Assembly: GCA_041740995.1 (NCBI GenBank)
Contig: JBGSKY010000026.1
Span: forward strand, 17,125 to 81,124
Reading direction: 5' to 3'
From: JBGSKY01 sp041740995
Lineage (GTDB): Bacteria > Planctomycetota > Planctomycetia > Pirellulales > Pirellulaceae
Length of the DNA: 64,000 nt
The first letter of the stretch is position 1, and the number at the start of each line of letters is the position of its first letter. Below are positions 15,690 through 24,999 of this stretch, one piece after another. Position numbers and translations under genes: made by a program. The notes under the pieces were generated by a model that was given only the letters and a program-made list of their open reading frames with translations, searched no databases and had not been told where the DNA came from.

Positions 15690-18600
15690 TTAGAAATTTC
15701 GAGATTGCCCAAATCTCGAGCGGAATTGGTTGAAATCTGCTCCGTTAATGCTTCCGCTAGAATTGAAGTCAAAGCGAGAATCAAAGCCGCTGACGCCGGT
15801 GCTAAGACCGAAAGTCTGCCTGAAAGGGTTGAAGTCCGCTCCATTTACCGATCCGCTGCCATTGGCGTCGCCAAATAAACGGAAAAAATTGTCAGTCAAA
15901 TCGTTCCCTCGCACAAAATTTCCACCTGCCTGACCATCATTGTCGCCGTCTAAATTCACTCCGTTTTGAGTGATTGCATTAGCGTTGACTGTCAATCGAT
16001 AATTGCCATCGGACAACGAGCCAAAAGAAATACTTGTGCCAGTAAACGATAGCCGTGCGATCGATTGCGAAATGGTCCCGATGTCGGTGAAACTGATCGT
16101 TAATTCGGAAGCAGGAATTGCCTCGAATGTGGCCGTTGCTCCACTGCCTACCCGACGCTCTAAAGTGAAAGCATTCGGATCGATCGTTACAACGCTGTCG
16201 AAGATCACGTCGATATTCTGAACGGTTGATCGCTGGTTAGTTCCATCACCAAAGATCACGTCTTGGACAACCGGGGCCTCCGTTTGTTGGTCAACGGTAT
16301 AGAAAACTCGCAGCTTTGGCCGGAGGCCGACGATTGGTTCGTCCGAAGTTGAAATTCCCCATCCATCATTACCTCCGACGTACGGCAACAAAGCCCAGCC
16401 GTTGTTAGTGGCTCCCGCAAGCCAAGCCTCAACGTCGGACGTTACATCAAACGTATCAAATCCAGCTTGTGCCTTCACATTAGCCGGTCGATCCCCAGCA
16501 AATGCTGTTGGCGTTGCGACCGATTCTACATCGTCGGCTTGAACGCCAGCCCCAAATGTGTTCCAGGTCGATGTATTGTCCCAAGATTGCAATAGACGAT
16601 GGAAAGTTCCACCGTCACCTAAAGCGTTGCTAAAGGTACTCGCTAGATCTAAAGTCGCGGCATGAATGGTCGCATTGGCCGGGATTGAATTTAAGCCAGT
16701 TAAAATGTCATCAAACCTGAGCAATACCTGCGTATTATTCGTGTTCCCGGTGTCATTTGCATCGACGAATACCGAGGCTAACGCCGAATTCTCAGTGTCA
16801 GGCGTGGCTTCGGTCAATGCTGTATCGACTGTTCCAACATAATCATTTTCGCCATTTCGGAAGCTCGTTGTTGAGACGCTAGCAGGTACCCAGACAATTT
16901 CCAATCGCGGTCGATTCATTGCATCACTTGCTTCTGATGAATGGAATCCCCAACCATCGCCGCGTCCAGCCCAACCGGTTAACAACCAACCGTTGTTTGT
17001 TTCGCCGTTGGCCCAACCTTGCAAGTCTTCTGTTACGCCGATCTTTGTACGCCCCGCGGCGGTGTCGGCATTACCCAAGGAGTTGCCGATTTGCGAATCA
17101 AAAACAGATCGAGCTTCGTTATCGTCCGGTTGAACGCCTGGCAGCAAGTTACGCGGCGCTTGTCCGTTTCCAAAGCTATCCCAAGTTTCATTCTCTGAGT
17201 CGAATGGAGTCAGCAACCGATGAAGCGTTGCACCATCACCCGGATTGAGAGTTTGCAGGACGAGGTTAGCCGACACGATTTGCGCACCGACTGGAATCTG
17301 ATCGACGCTCGCTCCGAAAATATCGCTAAACCGAAGAAGAACTTGAGAGTTTGCAAAACCACCATCGAAATCGACTAATAAGCCTTCGGTCTGGGGCAGC
17401 GCTCCGGCGGGCAATGGCGTTGTTGGCTGTGCCTCTGAGAGTGCAATATCCGCCGCGCCATTATAAAGTCCTTGGCCGCCGTCAACACCTTCTTGATAGA
17501 CAAAATTACGGGCCAAAGACTGGCGGATTGTGACTGAAGCTGTCGCAGTTCCTGCCGTACCATCGGTCAACGCAAATTGAGCGGTTCGCAACGGAGGATT
17601 CAGGGCCGTGTCCGAAGTTTGAAAAGCGATGGAACGAGCAAGTGCAGTCACGATTTCGACCGTTGCGTTGCTGTTTAACAGGATCGTCAGCGGCGTTGCT
17701 CCTGTTCCACCAGCCAACGTTCCGACCGTTGTGCCCCCAAACGAAACGACGTTGCCACTAATTCCGACTTGACCAGCTCCGTTGCCAACATTGCGAATCG
17801 ATAGCTGATCGCCACTGTTTGAACCATTTGAGATGGTTACCGATAAGGTCTCGTCCGCAAAATTTGGAGTATCGACGTCGCTGATAGCGACTAAGCCATC
17901 GATCGTAACGGCGCCACCACCAACGCTGTACGTCGCCATCGTTCGATTGAGACCAATCACCGAAAGATCATTTACAGGTATGACGTTAACCATCACCGAT
18001 TGTGGTTCGCTCGTTCCGCCATCACCGTCATTAACGGTAATGGTAATTGTTCGCGCGTTTACAACCGGATTCTCAGACGTGTTGTTGTACAGCAGCGAGC
18101 TCAGCAACGCTGAGACAATGGATGGCGTCGCATTGGTATTCAGATCAACTTGCAGCGTGGTTAGATTGCTCCCGCCAGAAAGGTTGCCAATCGTTACGCC
18201 CTCATACTGGACGATACTGCCAGTGACCAGGAATTGACCAGCTCCCGACCCAGTGCTGCGAACTGAAAGGACGTCGTCAGCAGTACCATTCAAAGTGAAT
18301 TCGGCACGCACGAAGCCAATGGAGAAGTCTGTTGAGTCTGCGTCGGTGACAAACGCGTTTGGCGCAATGGCAATCGGATCGCTGTTTTCAGTGTAGGCAA
18401 ATGGACCCATTGGAAGGACGACGACAGGCGGAACGTTGGTACTCGTTTGAACGTTGATCGCGACTGTTGTATCTGAGCTACTTAACTCCAGATCAGTCGC
18501 ACGATAGATGAACGAATCAAGGCCCAGCGTTCCATTGCTGACGTAAACAAATGATCCATCACTGTTAAAAGTCAAACTGCCATTTACGGGCGGCGAAACT

Positions 18601-19541
18601 AAGATTGCTGACAGGATGGAATTCAGTCCGTCTGAGTCTGAATCGTTTGCGAGGACCCCTGCACCGCTGGGAACGTTTAGCGTTCCTGATGGTACAACGT
18701 CGTACGTGTCCGCAACGGCGACGGGCGCGGTATTTGTGTCCGCCGCGTTAACGCTACCAGGTGTCAGCACTCCACCAACGGGGAAATTTGCGCTGATCGA
18801 TATCGCAGCCGTCAAATAGTTGACATTGCTATTGGGGCTCTGCAAATCGCCAAAGTACCAGCTGTCTGAATTGTTCGTTCGGTTATCGTTGCGAAATCGC
18901 GTTGCCGCTCCGGGCGTGTTTGTGCCTGTAAGTAGCAATCTCGGTCCATAAGTGATATCCGTTGCTCCGCCATCAAAAAAACTTATCGAATCGAGCAGTA
19001 ACGCACCCGACGGCAAGACAAGATTGCCCGAATTGTCGGGATCTAAATCCGAACCTGCGGCGATAGCCGTTGGGCTCTGAACAAGTATGAAAGTGTTCGT
19101 TCCGTTTTCAAGCGTCTGTCCCGTTCCGACATCAAAAGCAGGCGTTCGAAGTACTGGCGTCTCCGATGGAATTAAATGCCCATTGCTTGGTCCTTCGTTG
19201 CCAGCGGCGGCGATTACAAACAATCCATTGCTACCGAAATTGAAAGCCGACAAATCGAAAACTACGTCAGCCAAACCGGATACTGGATTGTCGCCTTCGA
19301 CCGAAACAAAATATAGATTTTGCAACGACGAGTTTGGAATGCCTTTCAGTTCAACGAACTCGTACGGTTGATCACTTCCATTTGGATCGACGCTAATTTC
19401 GTTGATGAGAGCAGCGGTTAATAGACGACGATTTTCTAAGGTCTCAAGTTTAAGCTTTCGATCGCCCTGGACGCGTCGCTTTCGCGGAGTTCGAAATGCT
19501 TCGGCTAATGCTTCCCAATTGCGTCGATTAAATATCACCAT
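15690..19541 (-). CDS. Giant secreted protein with lamin-tail-like, cadherin-like, DNRLRE and dockerin-like domains
   Basis: 1283 aa from ATG 19541, which has an AGAGGAA Shine-Dalgarno; the longer frame from 19583 adds 14 residues. The N-terminus holds LKLETLENRRLLTA. An LTD-like domain follows (NEISVDPNGSDQPYEFVEL, about 45-270), then cadherin-like/VCBS-type repeats (about 275-690) and two DNRLRE-type domains (about 700-880 and 890-1075; QVLLRFSDIFG, GATNNGWALLPY). The last about 190 residues carry the module also found in the 12158-14716 protein, with a dockerin-like pair (DANGSGSVNGADFNPFR, NSSGSINGADFNQFR) ending RFGQSRNF. It is probably a cell-surface adhesion or matrix protein. No enzymatic domain was seen. 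Confidence 0.82.
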   Translation of the reverse strand: MVIFNRRNWEALAEAFRTPRKRRVQGDRKLKLETLENRRLLTAALINEISVDPNGSDQPYEFVELKGIPNSSLQNLYFVSVEGDNPVSGLADVVFDLSAFNFGSNGLFVIAAAGNEGPSNGHLIPSETPVLRTPAFDVGTGQTLENGTNTFILVQSPTAIAAGSDLDPDNSGNLVLPSGALLLDSISFFDGGATDITYGPRLLLTGTNTPGAATRFRNDNRTNNSDSWYFGDLQSPNSNVNYLTAAISISANFPVGGVLTPGSVNAADTNTAPVAVADTYDVVPSGTLNVPSGAGVLANDSDSDGLNSILSAILVSPPVNGSLTFNSDGSFVYVSNGTLGLDSFIYRATDLELSSSDTTVAINVQTSTNVPPVVVLPMGPFAYTENSDPIAIAPNAFVTDADSTDFSIGFVRAEFTLNGTADDVLSVRSTGSGAGQFLVTGSIVQYEGVTIGNLSGGSNLTTLQVDLNTNATPSIVSALLSSLLYNNTSENPVVNARTITITVNDGDGGTSEPQSVMVNVIPVNDLSVIGLNRTMATYSVGGGAVTIDGLVAISDVDTPNFADETLSVTISNGSNSGDQLSIRNVGNGAGQVGISGNVVSFGGTTVGTLAGGTGATPLTILLNSNATVEIVTALARSIAFQTSDTALNPPLRTAQFALTDGTAGTATASVTIRQSLARNFVYQEGVDGGQGLYNGAADIALSEAQPTTPLPAGALPQTEGLLVDFDGGFANSQVLLRFSDIFGASVDQIPVGAQIVSANLVLQTLNPGDGATLHRLLTPFDSENETWDSFGNGQAPRNLLPGVQPDDNEARSVFDSQIGNSLGNADTAAGRTKIGVTEDLQGWANGETNNGWLLTGWAGRGDGWGFHSSEASDAMNRPRLEIVWVPASVSTTSFRNGENDYVGTVDTALTEATPDTENSALASVFVDANDTGNTNNTQVLLRFDDILTGLNSIPANATIHAATLDLASTFSNALGDGGTFHRLLQSWDNTSTWNTFGAGVQADDVESVATPTAFAGDRPANVKAQAGFDTFDVTSDVEAWLAGATNNGWALLPYVGGNDGWGISTSDEPIVGLRPKLRVFYTVDQQTEAPVVQDVIFGDGTNQRSTVQNIDVIFDSVVTIDPNAFTLERRVGSGATATFEAIPASELTISFTDIGTISQSIARLSFTGTSISFGSLSDGNYRLTVNANAITQNGVNLDGDNDGQAGGNFVRGNDLTDNFFRLFGDANGSGSVNGADFNPFRQTFGLSTGVSGFDSRFDFNSSGSINGADFNQFRSRFGQSRNF

Positions 19542-19880
19542 CGATTCCTCTTTGCTCCTATAACGGTTTGGTATAAACCCCAAAACCTAGTCGGGCCAAT
19601 GACTTTACTGACCACGAAAACTTGAGCGAATTATAGCAGTGCTGTGTGAAGAATCGATAAAGCAATCAAGTAGATTTGGTAAACAATCTCAGGCACTTTT
19701 TAAAAGTAAGATATTAAGAGACCTTCCGAACTGAAAAATCGGGCTTTGCTAGGCCAGAGGAATTCGACAGGAGTCGGCTGATGCATCTACTTCCTATTTT
19801 AATATTTGACTTTTGCCGGTTTACACTCTGCGATTTAATAGCTCGCGAAATCGGTAAAAGTATTGTTCGAATTCAAAAAG
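19542..19880. other. Intergenic region upstream of the giant secreted protein
   Basis: About 340 bases, A+T-rich, between the start of the 1283-aa gene and the terminator of the lipoprotein gene. It should hold the promoter of the minus-strand giant gene. I see no gene or structured RNA here; the short plus-strand frame through it has no protein-like features. Confidence 0.4.
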
Positions 19881-19918
19881 CAAAAACCGCATTGCGGATA
19901 AATACATCTGCAATGCGG
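19881..19918 (-). terminator. Rho-independent terminator of the lipoprotein gene
   Basis: On the minus strand CCGCATTGC (19918-19910) pairs with GCAATGCGG (19895-19887), a perfect 9-bp stem with a 14-nt loop, followed by TTTTTG. It lies about 40 bases past the stop of the gene at 19957. Confidence 0.8.
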
Positions 19919-19956
19919 CTTGCTTCGACCGAAAATAAAACTGAAATTGGCGGAAT

Positions 19957-20451
19957 TCAGTTTTTGCGTCCGGTCGTATTGCAATCGCTCGATAGATCAA
20001 AGTCAAAGTTCGATTCGCTTCCACTGACAGTCACTTTGACCTTTCCAAGTTCTTTGTAGCATGACGGAACAGCAACGCTTGTAGCTTCAACGACCCTATC
20101 TGGATCTTCCTCTTCAGTCGCCACGGCGGTCGCACCTTCAGCAAGACCGCTGGGTACGCCACTGCGGATTCGAATCTGTTTTTCGCCTGGAATAATGCCA
20201 CTCTTTCTCGAATCAAACATCAGCGTGTAATGCCCTGAGGCGTCGGTTATGCCGTAAGAAAAGCTTTGCGAATCCGGATCGACAAACTCTATGGTCGCGT
20301 TGTCTAGGGGGTTCCCGTCGAGCAACACTGTGCCGCTGACATCGACCAAACCAAGCTTGTAGTAGTCTGGCTGAGTTGGATCCGCACAACCAATCGCAAG
20401 AAGGAAGCTAGTAAGCGACACCATTGAAAAAAAATAGTTATCAGTTTTCAT
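19957..20451 (-). CDS. Lipoprotein with carboxypeptidase-regulatory-like fold
   Basis: 164 aa. The N-terminus MKTDNYFFSMVSLTSFLLAIGC is a lipoprotein signal with a lipobox ending in LAIGC. The mature part is a single beta-sandwich of the CarboxypepD_reg-like type: VSGTVLLDGNPLDNATIEFVDPDS...GITDASGHYTL...IIPGEKQIRI. Such small lipoproteins are abundant in planctomycetes and often lie next to DUF1559 genes, as here (DUF1559 gene 87 bases upstream on the same strand). Function unknown; surface-attached or periplasmic. Confidence 0.83.
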   Translation of the reverse strand: MKTDNYFFSMVSLTSFLLAIGCADPTQPDYYKLGLVDVSGTVLLDGNPLDNATIEFVDPDSQSFSYGITDASGHYTLMFDSRKSGIIPGEKQIRIRSGVPSGLAEGATAVATEEEDPDRVVEATSVAVPSCYKELGKVKVTVSGSESNFDFDLSSDCNTTGRKN

Positions 20452-20472
20452 CGAACCCGTTTTTGCTTAGAG

Positions 20473-20540
20473 CCTATCCGAAAAGGGGCTGAGCCTTTGG
20501 GGGAACGGAGAGGGGCAGACCCCTTTTCGGATAGGTTTTT
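20473..20540. repeat. Large inverted repeat (16-bp arms) with inner GGGG-CAGA-CCCC palindrome
   Basis: CCTATCCGAAAAGGGG (20473-20488) is the exact inverse complement of CCCCTTTTCGGATAGG (20520-20535); the loop is 31 bases. A second short palindrome, GGGGCAGACCCC, overlaps the right arm. The T run at 20536-20540 follows on the plus strand. It sits between the DUF1559 gene and the lipoprotein gene, both minus strand. It may act as a terminator/attenuator between the two or be a dispersed REP-like element. Confidence 0.75.
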
Positions 20541-21480
20541 AGTATTGAAGTGTATTTTTTTCGCCGCCAAGTCGTGAGCCCATCGCTTGATAAGCTTTTA
20601 AGTCAACGTTTTCACTAATGAAGTGGACTGATCCATCAGCGACGCCAAACATTGCGCCTCCAACGTGATAACTTGCAAATGAAACTTCCATCAAATAGCC
20701 ATTTGTACTTGGGTTTCGCACTTGCTCATTGACTTTAACTAACGTGCTTCCGACCGCTTCGCTAAACTCCGTTCCGCCGGTGCCGCCGTTGCAATTGCAA
20801 GGGTCAGCTTGAGGTGAACCGATGATCCAAAAATCCATCCCCTGACTGTCTTTCACAAATTCCGGGTCAGTTCTCGACTCGCCGAACATAAAGGTGTTAC
20901 TCAAGCCGTCGCCGATATCACGAAATTTCACTTCGCTACAGCCATAGAACAATCCGTTCAGTTCTTTGAACTCGAAGGATTTAGTGCCAGCGATCGGTCG
21001 AGTGCTGGAGTCGTCTGACGATACATCGTTAGCACCGACAGCACGATAAGAAGCCGGATAACGTTCGGTTATGCCGTTGTAATTCATATGTAGTGGAATT
21101 GGCATAGTCGGACATCGAAAGACTGAGAATTCGGTTTCGGTGGCAAGTCTATTAGGCCCAACTGCATCCCAATTGCCTTGTCCATTCTCTTGGAAAAGTA
21201 GCGTATTGAAGATTGCCGACTGTTCCAATTGCGGAAGGATCGCGGCGCTCCACAGCGTGCCGTGTGTCGTCCAACCAGCAGGAAGTTTCTTATATGAAGA
21301 TTCATAGCCCATCATCGCGACCGTCAATTGTCGCATTTGATTCATGCACTGCGAACGACGTGCAGATTCACGGGCTTGCTGGACAGCGGGTAATAACAAC
21401 GCAACTAATATCCCGATAATTGCTATCACGACCAGCAACTCGACCAAGGTGAAAGCACGCCGGGGCGATCTAAATTCCAT
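20539..21480 (-). CDS. DUF1559 protein with type IV prepilin-like N-terminus
   Basis: 313 aa. The N-terminus RRAFTLVELLVVIAIIGILVALLLPAVQQARESARRSQC is a class III signal (prepilin cleavage before F, Glu at +5) and long hydrophobic helix, as in type II secretion pseudopilins. The rest is the DUF1559 domain, with the C-terminal DGSVHFISENVD segment typical of the family (GxxDGSVxFI). These proteins occur in dozens of copies per planctomycete genome. They are thought to be pseudopilin-like surface proteins, but the exact role is not established. The large inverted repeat abuts its stop codon. Confidence 0.93.
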   Translation of the reverse strand: MEFRSPRRAFTLVELLVVIAIIGILVALLLPAVQQARESARRSQCMNQMRQLTVAMMGYESSYKKLPAGWTTHGTLWSAAILPQLEQSAIFNTLLFQENGQGNWDAVGPNRLATETEFSVFRCPTMPIPLHMNYNGITERYPASYRAVGANDVSSDDSSTRPIAGTKSFEFKELNGLFYGCSEVKFRDIGDGLSNTFMFGESRTDPEFVKDSQGMDFWIIGSPQADPCNCNGGTGGTEFSEAVGSTLVKVNEQVRNPSTNGYLMEVSFASYHVGGAMFGVADGSVHFISENVDLKAYQAMGSRLGGEKNTLQY

Positions 21481-21706
21481 GTGTAAGCGCTCACAATAAT
21501 TGAAATGACTCGAGACATATCGTCAGTAAATCAATATTGGACAATGCCCGCTATGCTGCCAACGCTCGTGTGATACGTCCGCTTATGTTAGCGCCGCAAA
21601 CGGGTTTGAGAACCCGAATTTCAAGCTCTTCATCAAAGCTTCATTTGATGCAGCAAAAAAACGTAAAAACCGTTTTTAATGATTTTGATTGCAGGACGTT
21701 TGCTGA

Positions 21707-23956
21707 TTAGAAACCACTCGATTGGTCAAGGTAGAATTCAACATTGCTGGTTGCTATGTCGTATTTGCCTCCAACAATTCCAATTCTTCTTTGCTCAACC
21801 ATTGTTCGGATTGTGTTGCTGTGGCGCAAGACCTTGTCAATCGAGTGCAGCACGTTGAGCTTGGTGACTGTTTCAATGAAGTTGTTGAGTTGGGTGGGTT
21901 GTGCCTGGTCAGTATTCGCTATCCCTGATGGATCAATCGAATGACGAATCTCCTGCACGATTGACTCCAAGTGTTGGCAGCCGGTCAACTGCGCTAGGTC
22001 CTTGTCGCTGCGAAATGTATTGACTGATGAGGTTACGGCGCCGCAGTTAGAATGCCCCAGAATTAAGATCAGCTTTGCGCCTGCTATTGCGCATCCATAT
22101 TCCATGCTTCCGAGAACCTTTGCGCTGGTTACATTGCCAGCGATTCGAATGTTGAAAATATCGCCGAGGCCCAGATCGAATAGGGTTTCTGCTGGTGCTC
22201 GCGAATCAATGCAACTGAGTATTACCGCGAACGGATGTTGTCCTTGCGACGTCGCGTTAAGTTGGTGCTCGGTATGTCGCATCATGCGTTGACCAGACCG
22301 GAAGCGATCGTTGCCTTCTCGTAGAAGGTCCAGAGCCTGCGCGGGTGTCATCTGTTGCTGACGATCATACGTTGAATGATGGACGTGTTGCGCATCGTCG
22401 GGTAGCCGAAATTTTGGCTTAAATCCGCGAAAGCTGAGTTCGATGCCACGCATCTTCGCTGTCTTTTTTTTGTAATCGCGGATTAAGCTTAAAACATCTG
22501 GATCAATGTAGTCCGTTTGATTCGCGTCGATAACAAGCTTTGAGCCATACGGAGCTTCTCTTAGAGCCGAATCAATAGCGGCGCGATTCAGAAAGCTGAC
22601 TTGGTTGGAGAGCTCAATTATTGTGACCTTACCGCCTACGTGCTTCTCAACAAACTTTCGCAGCGGCCGACGCAAATTGCTGTTGAGTACAAAGAGTATG
22701 CTGATACCCAAGCCGATTAAAATACCTTTAAGTAAGTCAGTCAGCACGATTGAGATGAGCGTTGCTATAAATGGAATGAACTGGTAACGACCCTCGCTCC
22801 ACATTTGAGCAAACAGCTCTGGGCTAGCAAGTTTCAAACCGGTGACGAGCAGGATTGCCGCTAACGCAGAGAGCGGAATGTAGTTAAGTGCCAATGGAAA
22901 AAACGAGACGCAGACGAAAAGTAAGAAACCATGGAAGATGGCAGAAACTTTTGTTTGGCCGCCGGCATGTATGTTGACCGAACTACGAACAATGACCGAT
23001 GTCACCGGAATTCCACCGATCAGTCCCGTGACGATATTACCGACACCTTGTGCGAATAGCTCGCGATTAGGTGGTGAATGTCGCTGCAGTGGATCGATTC
23101 GATCGACTGCCTCGAGGTTCAGAAGTGTTTCTAACGAGGCCACGATAGCGATTGTTATTCCGGCGAGATAAATTCCGCTGTCAGCCCATCGTGAGAAATC
23201 TGGAAAACTTAAGAAGCCTAGAAACTCGCTAATAGAGTTCGCCACTGGGACCTGAACGAGATGGGAAGTACGGATTGCCCAGGGTTCGCCAAGCTGAACA
23301 AACCATGCGTTCATCGCAACACCGAAGATGACGACGACCAATGGAGCAGGTATTAAAAGCTTCTTTAAAAAACTGGATCGGCTCCACAGAACGAGGATCG
23401 CTATTGAAAACGCGCCAATAATAATCGCGCCGTAGTGTATGCTGCCGTCGAACATACCTGCAATTTCCGAGAAGGTATTTTCCTTATCGATCTGCTCGAA
23501 TGCCATATCTCCTTCTGGGTCAGAATCATGGCCCAGCAAGTGCGGGATTTGCTTCAAAATCAAAATAACACCGATCGCGGCCAGAAGTCCTTTGATCACG
23601 CTAGAAGGAAAAAACGCTGACAAAGCGCCCGCTTTTAGCAGACTCATCGCGATCTGCAGAATACCTCCCAGGACAACAGCGAACAGAAATGCTTCGTAAG
23701 ATCCAAGCAGTCCAATCTGTGTGGCGACAATTGCCGTCAAACCAGCCGCAGGGCCGCTGACGCTGGTTTGTGAACCGCTCAACAAGCCTACTAGCATGCC
23801 CCCGACAATCCCGGCAAGTAGTCCAGCAAATAGCTCCGGTGAGCCTGATGCGAGCGCGATGCCCAGACACAGCGGCAAAGCGACCAAAAAAACGACTAAG
23901 CCAGCGACAAGGTCTTTGGATAAAGTTTGTAAGGTGTAACTACTTTTTTGCATCAT
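21707..23956 (-). CDS. SulP-family anion transporter fused to beta-carbonic anhydrase
   Basis: 749 aa. Residues 1-420 are a SulP permease with about 12 membrane segments (KDLVAGLVVFLVALPLCLGIALASG; VSGPAAGLTAIVATQ). A STAS-like domain follows (about 430-520, VTIIELSNQVSFLNRAAIDSAL). From about 530 to the end is a beta-carbonic anhydrase with the zinc ligands C-x-D-x-R (CIDSRAPAE, Cys about 582) and H-x2-C (HSNCGAV). The fusion suggests bicarbonate uptake coupled to CO2/bicarbonate interconversion at the cytosolic face. No carboxysome or ammonium genes are nearby. Such SulP-CA fusions are known in several bacteria. The substrate anion is inferred, not shown. Confidence 0.92.
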   Translation of the reverse strand: MMQKSSYTLQTLSKDLVAGLVVFLVALPLCLGIALASGSPELFAGLLAGIVGGMLVGLLSGSQTSVSGPAAGLTAIVATQIGLLGSYEAFLFAVVLGGILQIAMSLLKAGALSAFFPSSVIKGLLAAIGVILILKQIPHLLGHDSDPEGDMAFEQIDKENTFSEIAGMFDGSIHYGAIIIGAFSIAILVLWSRSSFLKKLLIPAPLVVVIFGVAMNAWFVQLGEPWAIRTSHLVQVPVANSISEFLGFLSFPDFSRWADSGIYLAGITIAIVASLETLLNLEAVDRIDPLQRHSPPNRELFAQGVGNIVTGLIGGIPVTSVIVRSSVNIHAGGQTKVSAIFHGFLLFVCVSFFPLALNYIPLSALAAILLVTGLKLASPELFAQMWSEGRYQFIPFIATLISIVLTDLLKGILIGLGISILFVLNSNLRRPLRKFVEKHVGGKVTIIELSNQVSFLNRAAIDSALREAPYGSKLVIDANQTDYIDPDVLSLIRDYKKKTAKMRGIELSFRGFKPKFRLPDDAQHVHHSTYDRQQQMTPAQALDLLREGNDRFRSGQRMMRHTEHQLNATSQGQHPFAVILSCIDSRAPAETLFDLGLGDIFNIRIAGNVTSAKVLGSMEYGCAIAGAKLILILGHSNCGAVTSSVNTFRSDKDLAQLTGCQHLESIVQEIRHSIDPSGIANTDQAQPTQLNNFIETVTKLNVLHSIDKVLRHSNTIRTMVEQRRIGIVGGKYDIATSNVEFYLDQSSGF

Positions 23957-24228
23957 TTCGATACGGAAGTGATTTGGAATGCCGTGCGCTTGCCTCTGGT
24001 TAGTCCAGTCGCAGCTTGATCTTCATGTGGGCCAGGCCAGGTTGTTTCATTCAACGACGTGGGGCCAATACACAGAACGTAAAGCTGCGGTAGACCACTC
24101 CAGTGCTGCCAATTGATAGTTGAAAGATGCCGAAATAAGTTGATCGCAAAAGTCCGCGTCTTGCTTATAAATCCGCTCGGTTTATAAACTCCGGATAGGA
24201 TCGGGTATCATATAGGAATTACCGATCG

Positions 24229-24999
24229 TTGAACGCTTCGAATTGGAGTTGTCTATTGTTTTCTTCGCTTTCGACTCGAAATCTAGTGCCTGAACTTATG
24301 GATGCACCGGAGTTGGACGCTGCAAAACACAAGCAAGCATTAGACGGTCTTCGCCGAATCAACTATTGGAGTGATTCTTCGGTCAAGATTGCCAAAGCCG
24401 CTTCCCAGTTGAATTCACTTAGCGGACCGCTTGGTCCAACGAAGCCCATTCGGCTGCTTGATCTTGGATGCGGTGGAGGTGATGTGACCTCAGGTGTCTT
24501 CAACTACTTTTGCAAGTCTGGTCAAGCGGTCCAAATCGAAGGTTGGGATATGTCATCGACCGCAGTGGAGCTGGCCTCAAAACGACACGCAAGGCTGAAT
24601 CCAGGGTCGAATTCCATCGAGTTCCGGGTGCAAAATGTTTTTGACATAGCTGATAGAGAAACGAAATTCGACATCGTTTTTTGCAGTTTGTTCATGCATC
24701 ATTTCAATGACGGGCAAGTTGTAACTTTGCTGCAGCAAATGCGGGGTTTATCTACCGTTGGAGTCATCGTTGACGATCTGCTAAGAACACGCTTAGGACA
24801 TCTGCTTGCTGTATTTGGATGCCATGTACTATCCCGTTCGCCTATAGTTCACTTTGACGGTCCACAATCGGTGCGCGCGGCCTATCGCATCGAGGAGTTC
24901 GATCAACTGGCCAACGAAGCGGGGCTCTCTGATGCTTCGTTCCGTTGCCACTGGCCGCAACGCTTCTTAATGGCATGGTCAAGTTCATCGAATTCATGA
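24229..24999 (+). CDS. Class I SAM-dependent methyltransferase of type III PKS cluster
   Basis: 256 aa from TTG 24229 (GTG 24286 or ATG 24298 are alternatives; the conserved ELMDAPELDAAKHKQALDGLRRIN segment argues for a start before 24298). Rossmann motif I is LLDLGCGGGDVTSG, the acidic motif II is EGWDMS, and the post-motif FDIVFCSLFMHHF is typical of small-molecule methyltransferases. Its last bases overlap the flavoprotein ATG (ATGA), so translation is probably coupled. With the following flavoprotein and type III polyketide synthase it probably methylates a phenolic product. The acceptor is unknown. Confidence 0.85.
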   Translation: MNASNWSCLLFSSLSTRNLVPELMDAPELDAAKHKQALDGLRRINYWSDSSVKIAKAASQLNSLSGPLGPTKPIRLLDLGCGGGDVTSGVFNYFCKSGQAVQIEGWDMSSTAVELASKRHARLNPGSNSIEFRVQNVFDIADRETKFDIVFCSLFMHHFNDGQVVTLLQQMRGLSTVGVIVDDLLRTRLGHLLAVFGCHVLSRSPIVHFDGPQSVRAAYRIEEFDQLANEAGLSDASFRCHWPQRFLMAWSSSSNS

